Positions 1 to 5,191 of a DNA stretch of 8,730 nucleotides are shown here, piece after piece. Source of the stretch: Candidatus Omnitrophota bacterium (GTDB taxonomy: Bacteria > Omnitrophota > Gorgyraeia > Aquiviventales > Aquiviventaceae); NCBI GenBank assembly GCA_023247155.1, contig JAHFGZ010000003.1:17060-25789 (forward strand), given 5' to 3'. A program made the translations under genes and the position numbers. Within the stretch, counting starts at the first letter, position 1, and each line of letters starts with the position of its first letter. The notes beneath the pieces were generated by a model that saw only the letters and a program-made list of their open reading frames with translations, was not told the origin of the DNA and did no database searches.

Positions 1-3
1 GGA

Positions 4-858
4 TCATGGCCGTGGCAGCCGCAGCGTCACCGCATCGCCCCGCCTGGCGCCCAGCCGGCGCGCGGCCGAGCCGTTGCGCACCGCCAATTCCACAAACCCC
101 AGCGACCCGACCACCGCCACCAGTTGGCGGGGGCGGCCCTCGGCATATGATGATACCACAGGCGCGGCACGATGACGGCACCGCAGCGTCACGGACCCAT
201 CCCGCGCAGCGGGCCGCCAACGCCCGGCCCGCAGGTTCGTGATCAGATTGCCGAAGGCATCGACGTGGACGACCCGCCCCATCACGGTCCGCCCCCGCTG
301 CACGACCGGCGGCAGGGAGAGCGGTGCCGCGCGGTGCGGCGGGCCGAGGCGGCGCAGCGCGCCGCCCCGCGCCAGGTAGGCGGCGACCGGGGCCATGATA
401 TCCCGCCCGTGGAACGTCCGGCTGATCTCCGGCAACCAGTAGCGGCGCTGCGTCAACCGGACGACGCGCCGCCGCGTGGCCTGCGCCAGCGCCGGCCACA
501 ACAGGCCGTTGTCAGGGCCGACCAACAACCGGCCATCCGCCTGCGCGGCCAGCAGGGCGCGGCCGGTCCCGACCCCCGGATCCACCACCGCCATGAAGAC
601 CGTTCCCGGCGGGAACCACGGGACCGCCGCCGCCAGGGTGAACGCGCCGGCCACCACGTCCTGCGGCGGAATCTCGTGCGTGATATCGACGAACCGGACG
701 CGCGGCGCGCGGGAGACGATCACCCCCTTGACGGCGGCGGCGTACCAATCCCGCGTCCCGAAATCGGTGAGGAGCGCGACGAGTCCCTCGACTCGGCTCC
801 GCCTCGCTCGGGACGAGTCCTGAGCCTGTCGAAGGACGAGGCCCTGGCCGTCGCTCAT
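4..858 (-). CDS. SAM hydroxide adenosyltransferase (DUF62 / SAM hydrolase family)
   Basis: A 284-residue protein of the DUF62 family, whose characterised members hydrolyse S-adenosylmethionine to adenosine and methionine. Relatives are the SAM-dependent fluorinase and chlorinase. Visible family motifs are LLTDFGTRD (29-37), VVDPGVG (91-97), VGPDNGLL (113-120), FHGRDIMAPVAAYLA (149-163) and DAFGNLITN (200-208). Asp93, Arg100 and His150 fit the Asp-Arg-His triad expected of the hydrolases rather than the halogenases (family knowledge). The ATG at 858 overlaps the TGA of the upstream hydrolase gene (ATGA), which supports this start and translational coupling. No ATG, GTG or TTG lies right before the conserved LLTDFG. 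Residues 8-26 therefore come from a palindromic repeat read in frame and look like an added N-terminal extension. This is the last gene of the left-hand minus-strand operon visible here. Soluble and cytoplasmic as far as can be seen. Confidence 0.9.
   Translation of the reverse strand: MSDGQGLVLRQAQDSSRARRSRVEGLVALLTDFGTRDWYAAAVKGVIVSRAPRVRFVDITHEIPPQDVVAGAFTLAAAVPWFPPGTVFMAVVDPGVGTGRALLAAQADGRLLVGPDNGLLWPALAQATRRRVVRLTQRRYWLPEISRTFHGRDIMAPVAAYLARGGALRRLGPPHRAAPLSLPPVVQRGRTVMGRVVHVDAFGNLITNLRAGRWRPAARDGSVTLRCRHRAAPVVSSYAEGRPRQLVAVVGSLGFVELAVRNGSAARRLGARRGDAVTLRLPRP
783..837. repeat. Imperfect palindromic (REP-like) repeat inside the SAM hydrolase gene
   Basis: The arm GTCCCTCGACTCGGCTC (783-799) is a near inverted copy of GAGCCTGTCGAAGGAC (822-837). 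The arms pair with one mismatch and one extra base around a 22-base middle. The core CTTCGACAGGCTCAGG (minus strand) matches, from memory, a widespread dispersed palindrome in environmental bacterial genomes that often yields LRQAQD-like peptides when translated. Here it is read in frame as VLRQAQDSSRARRSRVEG near the protein N-terminus. Seen: the symmetry and the in-frame reading. Inferred: that it is a mobile or dispersed repeat, since only one copy lies in the window. Confidence 0.7.
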
Positions 859-1709
859 CGAAGCATCCGGTCGAAGAACTCGGCGACCCGCTCGCCATAT
901 TCCCGCGGGTGACGGGCGAACATGCCGACATGCACGACGTGGGGTTCGAACCACCGCTCCTTCGGTCCGGCCCACCGCTGGAAGAACTCGCGCCCCAGCA
1001 GGGGCACCACCCGCCGGTCTTCCCCGCCCTGGATGGCCAACAGCGGCTGGCCAAGGCGCGGGGCGAGGGCCGCCGGGTCCCGAGGAGCCAATCGGCGGCG
1101 GAGGGCGGCCTGCACGCCCCACCAGGTCAGCCAGGCCCAGGGGACGGCGGGCAGATGGTACTGGCGCCGGATGGACCGCCGCACGACGGGGAGCAGCCGG
1201 GAATAGATGGAGTCCACCACGACGGCGCGGACGTCGGGGTCGCGGGCGGCCACCTGGCAGGCGACCGCGCCCCCCATCGACAAGCCGAGCACCCCGACGG
1301 GGAGCCGGGTCCCCGCGCGCCCGCGCGCCCACGCCAGGACCTGCAAGGCATCCTCCGTTTCCCGCACGCCGAGCGTGCACGGGCCCGGCCGCTCGCCGTG
1401 GCCCCGCAGCTCAATGAGCAGCACCTCGTAGCGCCGCGCGCGCAAGGCCTCGGCGATGTCCAGCACCTGGTTCCGGTTCGCGTAAAAGCCGTGGCAGAGG
1501 AGCAGCCGGGCGCGCGGCGAGGACGCGTCCAACCGCCAGACGGTGAACGGGCTCCCGTCCCGAGCTGTCAGGGGATGCGGTTCGACGAGCGGCGGGTGGG
1601 CCGGCGGGGGGATGGCTCGCCGCTCAGGGTACAGGAGCTGGCGAACGGAACAGACCGTCCAGCTCACCAGGGCGAGCCCCACGGCGACGACAACGAGGAG
1701 GAGCCACAC
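855..1709 (-). CDS. Membrane-anchored alpha/beta hydrolase
   Basis: A 284-residue alpha/beta-hydrolase-fold protein. Residues about 2-20 (LLLVVVAVGLALVSW core) form one hydrophobic segment, either a signal anchor or an uncleaved signal, so the catalytic domain is probably tethered to the membrane. The oxyanion-hole segment is LCHGFYANRN (71-80). The nucleophile elbow is GLSMGG (142-147, Ser144). The acid is probably Asp231 in GGEDRRV and the base His260 in VVHVGMF. The substrate cannot be read from sequence; esterase, thioesterase and peptidase are all possible. The start is GTG at 1709, three bases after the PilZ stop codon. The gene overlaps the next one by ATGA. It belongs to the minus-strand operon that begins near 3490. 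Confidence 0.85.
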   Translation of the reverse strand: MWLLLVVVAVGLALVSWTVCSVRQLLYPERRAIPPPAHPPLVEPHPLTARDGSPFTVWRLDASSPRARLLLCHGFYANRNQVLDIAEALRARRYEVLLIELRGHGERPGPCTLGVRETEDALQVLAWARGRAGTRLPVGVLGLSMGGAVACQVAARDPDVRAVVVDSIYSRLLPVVRRSIRRQYHLPAVPWAWLTWWGVQAALRRRLAPRDPAALAPRLGQPLLAIQGGEDRRVVPLLGREFFQRWAGPKERWFEPHVVHVGMFARHPREYGERVAEFFDRMLR

Positions 1710-1712
1710 GGC

Positions 1713-2075
1713 TCAAGCCGGTGAGGAGCGGGCGGCCAGCTGTTGGCGGACGAAGCGGGAGATGGCGGCCCGGTCCTGGTCGCTCATCTCCGTGAAGTAG
1801 ATCCCGACGTGGTAGCGCCCCCGCTCGGCGGAGTCGACGATCGGTTCCACCCGGACGACCGCGCCTTCCCCGCGGATGCGGACGCGGCGCGCGCCGTTGG
1901 GCAGCTCAAACTCCAGCTGCAATTTCGTCATGGGCGAGAGGAAACGGTCCAGCACGCAGTAGGCCCCGATGGTGCTGAGATTCTTCGTCTCCGCGCGCAG
2001 GTCCGTCGCCTCGCCGCGCAGGGCGAGCCACACCCGCTCCGTGACCCGCGGCGCTTGGCGCCGTTCCGGCCTCAT
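1713..2075 (-). CDS. PilZ domain protein (c-di-GMP receptor candidate)
   Basis: A stand-alone PilZ domain of 120 residues. Both c-di-GMP contact motifs of the family are present: RxxxR at the start (Arg6 to Arg10 in ERRQAPR) and NxSxxG (NLSTIG, 32-37). It is therefore a likely cyclic-di-GMP binding protein with no fused output domain, acting through a partner. The C-terminus is a helical tail (SDQDRAAISRFVRQQLAAR). The chosen ATG at 2075 overlaps the TGA of the HIT gene as ATGA. An in-frame ATG at 2087, adding MAAG, is an alternative start. Neither has a clear Shine-Dalgarno, so coupling to HIT translation is probable. The longer open frame upstream (to 2408) is only a shadow of the HIT gene. 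Confidence 0.85.
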   Translation of the reverse strand: MRPERRQAPRVTERVWLALRGEATDLRAETKNLSTIGAYCVLDRFLSPMTKLQLEFELPNGARRVRIRGEGAVVRVEPIVDSAERGRYHVGIYFTEMSDQDRAAISRFVRQQLAARSSPA

Positions 2076-2422
2076 CCCGGCGGCCATCGCAGCGGTCGGC
2101 CCCCCAGCAGGTGCAGGTGGAGGTGCCAGACGGATTGCCCCGCCCCCGCCCCGCAGTTGACCACGAGGCGGTAGCCGGACGGCACGAGCTGGTATTGCCG
2201 CGCCAAGCGGTTCGCGAACTGCATGGCGTTGCCCAACAGGGCGGTCTGGGCGTCGGTGGCATCCGCGAGGGTGGGGATGTGCTCCGTCGGGATGATGAGG
2301 AGGTGGGTGGGCGCCTGGGGGTTGCGATCGTTGATCGCCAGCAGCCCGTCGGCCTCCCCGACGACTTCGGCCGGCAGGCTGCGGTTGGCGATCCGGCAAA
2401 ACAGGCACTCCTGAGGGCTCAT
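2072..2422 (-). CDS. HIT family hydrolase (HINT-like)
   Basis: A 116-residue histidine-triad protein of the HINT type, a nucleotide-binding hydrolase or transferase acting on nucleoside phosphoramidates or related nucleotidyl substrates. The signature HLHLHLLGG lies at 100-108, preceded by GAGQSVW as is usual in the family. The N-terminal CLFCRI (Cys6, Cys9) is the zinc-binding start found in many bacterial HINT proteins. THLLIIPTEHI (39-49) matches the conserved central strand. Length is normal. The start ATG at 2422 lies 7 bases after the stop of the Cys-rich small gene, and the stop overlaps the PilZ start. Its exact substrate here is unknown. It looks like an ordinary housekeeping member of the operon. 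Confidence 0.92.
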   Translation of the reverse strand: MSPQECLFCRIANRSLPAEVVGEADGLLAINDRNPQAPTHLLIIPTEHIPTLADATDAQTALLGNAMQFANRLARQYQLVPSGYRLVVNCGAGAGQSVWHLHLHLLGGRPLRWPPG

Positions 2423-2429
2423 CGCCGCA

Positions 2430-2624
2430 TCACGAGGAGGCTGGCAGGGGCTTGGCGGCCTCGGCGGCGGGGGCCGGCTTGGCCGCTTCCTTCGCGGCCT
2501 TTTCCTGCTCGGTCACCCAGCAGCGCTTCTTGCAAAAGTACTGGCCGTTGCGATAGTACCACCGCTTGCGGTTGAGCCGTTTGCCGCAGGACACACACGT
2601 GGCGGCTCGCGTGGCGATGCTCAT
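2430..2624 (-). CDS. Small Cys-rich putative zinc-binding protein
   Basis: A 64-residue protein I do not recognise as a named family. Two cysteine pairs, CVSC (10-13) and CKKRC (31-35), flank a basic, aromatic stretch (GKRLNRKRWYYRNGQYF), an arrangement expected of a treble-clef or zinc-ribbon fold. After the second pair the chain turns into an Ala/Lys/Glu/Pro tail (about 39-64), probably disordered. The start ATG shares one base with the TGA of the glycosylase gene upstream (TGATG), which supports both the start and translational coupling. The zinc function is inferred from cysteine spacing only. The protein may be a small nucleic-acid or ribosome-associated factor, but no evidence decides this. 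Confidence 0.75.
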   Translation of the reverse strand: MSIATRAATCVSCGKRLNRKRWYYRNGQYFCKKRCWVTEQEKAAKEAAKPAPAAEAAKPLPASS

Positions 2625-3313
2625 CAGGCGCTCACCTCAATCGTATGGGGCAGATCCCCCAACGGGCACTGCGCGCAGTCCGGAGACCGTCGGTGGCAGT
2701 ACCGTTTCCCCACCGCCACCAGCAACGCATGGAATTCGTTGTAGAGCGCCGCGTCCGCCGGCAGCGAGCGCCCCGCGAGCCGCTGCCCCATGTCATACGT
2801 CGCCTTCCGGCTGAGGAGCCGGTGCCGCGTGAACACGCGGACGGTATAGGCGTCGACGACAAAGACCGGTACCGCCCCCGCGTAGAGCAGGATGGAATCC
2901 GCGGTTTCAGGTCCGATCCCGTGCAGCCCGAGCAGCTCGTGCCGCAGCGTCGGCCACGGCGTCCGGAACATCCGCCGGGGGCTGCCGGCGTAGCGTGTCA
3001 CGTACCACCGCGCGAAGGCCCGGAGCCGCTTCGCCTTCTGTCGAAAATACCCGGCCGGGCGGATGGCGCCCTCGAGCTCGCCGCGGCGCAGCGCCAGGAA
3101 CCCCTGCGGCCGGAGCGCCCCTGCGCGCCGCAGCCGCGCGATCGCCCGCTCGACGTTGCGCCAGTTGGTCGCCTGCGTGAGCACCGCCCCGACCATCATC
3201 TCGAAGGGGCTGCGCGCCGGCCACCAGCCCTGCGGGCCGAACGCGCGGAGCAAGCGGCGGTAGATGACCCGCAGCGTCGCCGGTCTCCCTTTCACGACGC
3301 GGCATGATAACAT
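2624..3313 (-). CDS. Endonuclease III-like DNA glycosylase (MagIII-type HhH-GPD)
   Basis: A 229-residue HhH-GPD base-excision glycosylase. The FEMMVGAVLTQATNWRNVERA segment (37-57) is typical of the EndoIII-related group. The helix-hairpin-helix is LHGIGPETADSILLYA (130-145), and the catalytic Asp is Asp154 in FVVDAYTVRV. At the position of the EndoIII lyase lysine (GxGxKTA) this protein has Glu136. That points to a monofunctional glycosylase like MagIII, which removes alkylated purines, rather than a glycosylase/AP lyase. The C-terminal iron-sulfur motif is incomplete: Cys206, Cys213 and Cys216 match CX6CX2C, but the fourth cysteine is replaced near Pro222. ATG at 3313 follows a GGGCGGGA stretch; an in-frame GTG at residue 7 is a less likely start. 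It sits 26 bases after the 34-residue microprotein gene. Confidence 0.88.
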   Translation of the reverse strand: MLSCRVVKGRPATLRVIYRRLLRAFGPQGWWPARSPFEMMVGAVLTQATNWRNVERAIARLRRAGALRPQGFLALRRGELEGAIRPAGYFRQKAKRLRAFARWYVTRYAGSPRRMFRTPWPTLRHELLGLHGIGPETADSILLYAGAVPVFVVDAYTVRVFTRHRLLSRKATYDMGQRLAGRSLPADAALYNEFHALLVAVGKRYCHRRSPDCAQCPLGDLPHTIEVSA

Positions 3314-3339
3314 CGCTGTCCCGCCCCGCGGAGCGGCGG

Positions 3340-3444
3340 CTAGCGGATGGTCCACACCACCCAGTGCCAGACCAGCGAGAGCGACAGGCCGATCGCCAAG
3401 CCGAGCACCAGGTCGGGGACGCGCGGGTGGAGGAATGGGAACAC
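3340..3444 (-). CDS. 34-residue membrane microprotein
   Basis: A short frame, GTG at 3444 to TAG at 3340, encoding a 34-residue peptide with one hydrophobic helix: HPRVPDLVLGLAIGLSLSLV, then an aromatic end WHWVVWTIR. A GAGGAG Shine-Dalgarno seven bases before the GTG, and a strong promoter about 50 bases upstream, argue that it is translated. The frame stays open further upstream, but with only unsupported TTG/GTG candidates near the predicted transcript start. It is the first gene of the operon continuing into the DNA glycosylase. It resembles the 49-residue neighbour at 3585-3734: both have HPxV followed by VLGxxIGL-like residues. Function unknown; single-pass inner-membrane location is inferred from hydrophobicity. 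A non-coding leader is the alternative. Confidence 0.6.
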   Translation of the reverse strand: MFPFLHPRVPDLVLGLAIGLSLSLVWHWVVWTIR

Positions 3445-3451
3445 CGACAGA

Positions 3452-3457
3452 CTCCTC
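3452..3457 (-). promoter_or_regulatory. Shine-Dalgarno that decides the 34-residue microprotein start
   Basis: GAGGAG on the minus strand, seven bases ahead of the GTG at 3444. It is the best ribosome-binding match in this leader. It favours the short 34-residue product over longer readings from upstream TTG or GTG codons. Confidence 0.65.
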
Positions 3458-3495
3458 AACAGGCTGGACACGACACCGACGGTCAACGTGCTATC

Positions 3496-3524
3496 ATTAT
3501 AGTCAGCACCGACGGAGCGGTCAA
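3496..3524 (-). promoter_or_regulatory. Sigma-70-type promoter for the left-hand operon
   Basis: Minus-strand -35 TTGACC (3519-3524) and a perfect -10 TATAAT (3496-3501) with an exact 17-base spacer. Expected transcription start is about 3488-3490. It would drive the 34-residue microprotein gene and, through short gaps and overlaps, the glycosylase, Cys-rich protein, HIT, PilZ, alpha/beta hydrolase and SAM hydrolase. The -35 box lies right after the terminator T-tract of the preceding gene. Confidence 0.85.
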
Positions 3525-3558
3525 GAAAAAAGAGCCCCGCCCACGACGGGCGGGGCTC
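3523..3558 (-). terminator. Rho-independent terminator of the 49-residue microprotein gene
   Basis: A perfect 11-base-pair stem (GAGCCCCGCCC at 3532-3542 with GGGCGGGGCTC at 3548-3558) and a five-base loop. On the minus strand it is followed by TTTTTTCTT. It lies 26 bases after the stop of the 49-residue gene, so it ends that transcript. The last TT of the tract are the first two bases of the next -35 box. On the plus strand no T-tract follows, so it acts in one direction. Confidence 0.92.
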
Positions 3559-3584
3559 AAAGGGTTTCTCGGGTCCCCAGCGGT

Positions 3585-3734
3585 TTACTTCGAGGTCACG
3601 ACCTTTAGACCCATGACCACCGCAAGGATCACGAGAATTCCCTTGTACGCCTCAAGCGGGAAGTACAGGCCGATGAGTCCGCCTAGTACGATCCCCGTGA
3701 GGACGTGCGGGTGAAACAGTTTCTCAAGTTTCAT
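3585..3734 (-). CDS. 49-residue membrane microprotein
   Basis: ATG at 3734 to TAA at 3585, 49 residues, unrecognised. It begins MKLEKLFHPHVLTGIVLGG, giving a short basic/acidic head and a hydrophobic helix (about 11-25). A second hydrophobic stretch follows, GILVILAVVMGL (32-43), then a basic tail KVVTSK. It could span the membrane once or as a tight hairpin. Translation is strongly supported by AAGGAGGTGA (3743-3752), nearly the full anti-Shine-Dalgarno complement, eight bases from the ATG. The gene is a complete single-gene unit with its own promoter, a palindrome between promoter and ribosome site, and an intrinsic terminator. It resembles the 34-residue product downstream (HPxV and VLGxxIGL). 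Function unknown; an in-frame GTG inside the ribosome site is a less likely start. Confidence 0.8.
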   Translation of the reverse strand: MKLEKLFHPHVLTGIVLGGLIGLYFPLEAYKGILVILAVVMGLKVVTSK

Positions 3735-3742
3735 TCTCGTTC

Positions 3743-3752
3743 TCACCTCCTT
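3743..3752 (-). promoter_or_regulatory. Near-consensus Shine-Dalgarno of the 49-residue gene
   Basis: AAGGAGGTGA on the minus strand, eight bases from the ATG at 3734. It is much stronger than any other ribosome site in the window, most of whose genes have weak sites, which suggests high translation of this microprotein. Confidence 0.8.
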
Positions 3753-3753
3753 C

Positions 3754-3773
3754 TTCTAGACAAATGTCTAGAA
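3754..3773. promoter_or_regulatory. Perfect palindrome, operator candidate
   Basis: TTCTAGACAAATGTCTAGAA: two perfect 9-base arms around AA. It lies about 8-27 bases after the expected transcription start of the 49-residue gene and just before its Shine-Dalgarno. A dimeric repressor bound there would block transcription. As RNA it could instead form a 5' hairpin protecting the message. No regulator gene is visible in the window. A related 12-base core (11 of 12 bases the same) occurs at 3928-3939. Confidence 0.7.
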
Positions 3774-3787
3774 TACCCTCAACAGGA

Positions 3788-3816
3788 ACTATACCATACC
3801 GGTGGAGAAATAGCAA
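3788..3816 (-). promoter_or_regulatory. Sigma-70-type promoter of the 49-residue gene
   Basis: Minus-strand -35 TTGCTA (3811-3816), 17-base spacer, -10 TATAGT (3788-3793). Expected start is near 3780-3782. The sequence upstream (higher coordinates) is unusually A/T-rich for this genome and may act as an UP element. Confidence 0.75.
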
Positions 3817-3885
3817 GCCTAAAAATGGCAAGGCAATATCTTATAACATATTTATATACAATGAGATATGTCGAAATTCGAGGTG
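3817..3885. other. AT-rich intergenic stretch between pilZ-like gene and microprotein promoter
   Basis: A strongly A/T-rich spacer (for example TATCTTATAACATATTTATA at 3837-3856) in otherwise GC-rich DNA. It holds a weak inverted repeat, ATATCTTAT (3836-3844) with ATGAGATAT (3861-3869), with one non-Watson-Crick pair. No intrinsic terminator with a GC-rich stem is seen after the PilZ gene. The likely roles are promoter upstream activation or protein-induced DNA bending; neither is proven. Confidence 0.5.
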
Positions 3886-4236
3886 CTAAACGAGGGCGGG
3901 ATTGACTTGGGAGTCTTGCAAACAGACAGACAAACGTCTCTTATCTGTCTCGGAGAGGCCGGAGAACACGATCCCGATGTCAAACTGCTCGCTCTCAGGG
4001 ATCGACCGGAACCACACGGCCCGTCCCTTGGCCATGATCGGCTCGCGGCCCTGCGGCAGCACCAGCTCCACGCGCAGCTCGCTGGCGACCGGGAGCACCG
4101 TGGCGCTCAGGGAGCGGAAGCCCCCGACCGCCAGGTCCTTCGTCAGCGTCTCCACCACGCGCATCGAGTGCGCCGGATAGAGGCGCACCGGGTAGTAGAC
4201 CCGGAGGCGCGGATGGGCCCGTCGTTCGTCAGCCAT
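3886..4236 (-). CDS. PilZ domain protein with altered DxSxxG motif
   Basis: A 116-residue stand-alone PilZ domain, distinct from the one at 1713-2075. The N-terminal RRAHPR supplies RxxxR (Arg6 to Arg10). The second motif reads DLAVGG (34-39), so the usual serine of (D/N)xSxxG is Ala36, which may weaken c-di-GMP binding. The later segment FDIGIVFSGLSETDKRRLSVCL is a typical PilZ ending. ATG at 4236 has a weak AAGG seven bases upstream. The gene is divergent from the GspA-like gene across a 116-base spacer. It may serve the same envelope or secretion process, but this is inference from position. Its 3' end contains a 12-base near-copy of the operator-like core. Confidence 0.85.
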   Translation of the reverse strand: MADERRAHPRLRVYYPVRLYPAHSMRVVETLTKDLAVGGFRSLSATVLPVASELRVELVLPQGREPIMAKGRAVWFRSIPESEQFDIGIVFSGLSETDKRRLSVCLQDSQVNPALV

Positions 4237-4303
4237 GCTGTTACCTTAACACCGTGCCTCCCCCGGCGTCAAGGTGAATCGCAACATCGAACGTGATATT
4301 TCC

Positions 4304-4332
4304 TTGCGCCGACGGGTGCTGCGCGCTACAAT
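4304..4332 (+). promoter_or_regulatory. Sigma-70-type promoter of the GspA/GspB-like pair
   Basis: TTGCGC (4304-4309), exact 17-base spacer, TACAAT (4327-4332). Expected start is near 4339, leaving a leader of about 14 bases before the ATG at 4353, with GGCGGAG very close to the start codon. Confidence 0.75.
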
Positions 4333-4352
4333 GAGCCCACAGCCGGCGGAGC

Positions 4353-5171
4353 ATGTACCTCGAATTCTTGGGTCTGCGCGACAAGCCCTTCTCCATCACA
4401 GCCGACCCCTCCTTTCTCTACCTCTCGCGCAAGCACCGCGAGGCGCTCTCCCACATGGTCTACGGCATCCGGGAGCGCAAGGGCTTCGTGGAGATCACCG
4501 GCGAGGTTGGCACCGGCAAGACCACCCTGTGCAAGACGCTCCTCCGGCAGCTCGACTCCACGATCAAGAGCGCCCTCATCCTCCAGCCGCAGCTCTCGGA
4601 GCTCCAGCTCCTCCAGTCGGTCGTCCAGGACTTCGGGCTCAATCCCATGCGGGCAAACCGCCTTGGGCTCTTCAACCAGCTCAACCAGTTCCTCCTCGAT
4701 GAGACGGCGAACGGCCACAACATCGTCCTCATCATCGACGAGGCGCAGAACCTCAGCCTCCGCCTGCTCGAGCAGATCCGCATGCTCTCGAACCTCGAGA
4801 CGGACAAGGAGAAGCTGATCCAGATCATCCTCGTCGGCCAGCCGCAGCTGCGCGAGAAGCTGGCCCAGCCGGCCCTCGAGCAGCTGCGCCAGCGCATCGG
4901 GGTGCGGTACCACATCACGCCGCTCGACACCGATGAGGTGCGCACCTACATCGACCACCGGCTGCGCGTGGCCGGCTCCGACGGGACGCTGCAGTGGACC
5001 GACGACGGCGTGGCGGAGGTCTACCGGTGCTCGCAGGGCATTCCCCGCCTCATCAACCTCATCTGCGACCGCAGCCTGCTGGCCTGCTACGTCTTCGGGG
5101 TGAAGCAGGTCGACCGCGACGTCGTCAGACACAGCTACCAGGAGCTCGCCGGCGAAGTGCTGGTGACCTAA
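4353..5171 (+). CDS. GspA/ExeA-type AAA ATPase
   Basis: A 272-residue AAA ATPase of the ExeA/GspA group. In type II secretion systems such proteins work with GspB to place or assemble the outer-membrane secretin through the peptidoglycan. The N-terminus MYLEFLGLRDKPFSITADP is the hallmark of the group. Walker A is GEVGTGKT (50-57), Walker B is IVLIIDEAQ (124-132), and a VGQP sensor-1-like segment lies at 161-164. An arginine-rich region (RQRIG, 179-183) and the C-terminal helical lid follow. Unlike full-length ExeA it ends after the ATPase module, with no transmembrane helix or peptidoglycan-binding domain, so it is the short cytoplasmic form. The GspB-like gene follows after 20 bases. A role in polysaccharide export or pilus assembly is an alternative, as similar ATPases occur there. 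Confidence 0.88.
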   Translation: MYLEFLGLRDKPFSITADPSFLYLSRKHREALSHMVYGIRERKGFVEITGEVGTGKTTLCKTLLRQLDSTIKSALILQPQLSELQLLQSVVQDFGLNPMRANRLGLFNQLNQFLLDETANGHNIVLIIDEAQNLSLRLLEQIRMLSNLETDKEKLIQIILVGQPQLREKLAQPALEQLRQRIGVRYHITPLDTDEVRTYIDHRLRVAGSDGTLQWTDDGVAEVYRCSQGIPRLINLICDRSLLACYVFGVKQVDRDVVRHSYQELAGEVLVT

Positions 5172-5191
5172 CGAAAAAAGAAGGAGGGCCC

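Noticed and set aside
172..912. 246-residue plus-strand open frame opposite the SAM hydrolase gene
   Set aside because: Arg/Pro-rich composition typical of a shadow frame; the opposite strand encodes a clear DUF62 enzyme.
1209..1414. Additional minus-strand frames within the alpha/beta hydrolase gene
   Set aside because: They run in other frames through the nucleophile-elbow region of the real gene and show only Arg/Ser/Gly-rich shadow composition.
3836..3869. AT-rich inverted repeat as a terminator of the PilZ gene
   Set aside because: The stem is almost all A/T pairs with a mismatch in the transcribed direction and no U-tract, so it is too weak to call.
3705..3905. 66-residue plus-strand frame with a hydrophobic start across the AT-rich region
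   Set aside because: It overlaps the promoter, palindrome and start of the well-supported minus-strand 49-residue gene, and has no convincing Shine-Dalgarno of its own.
4243..4272. Possible minus-strand promoter for the PilZ gene (TTGACG, 18 bases, TAAGGT)
   Set aside because: The -10 match is poor and would put the transcription start at the start codon. The same AAGG serves better as a ribosome site, so it is not called.
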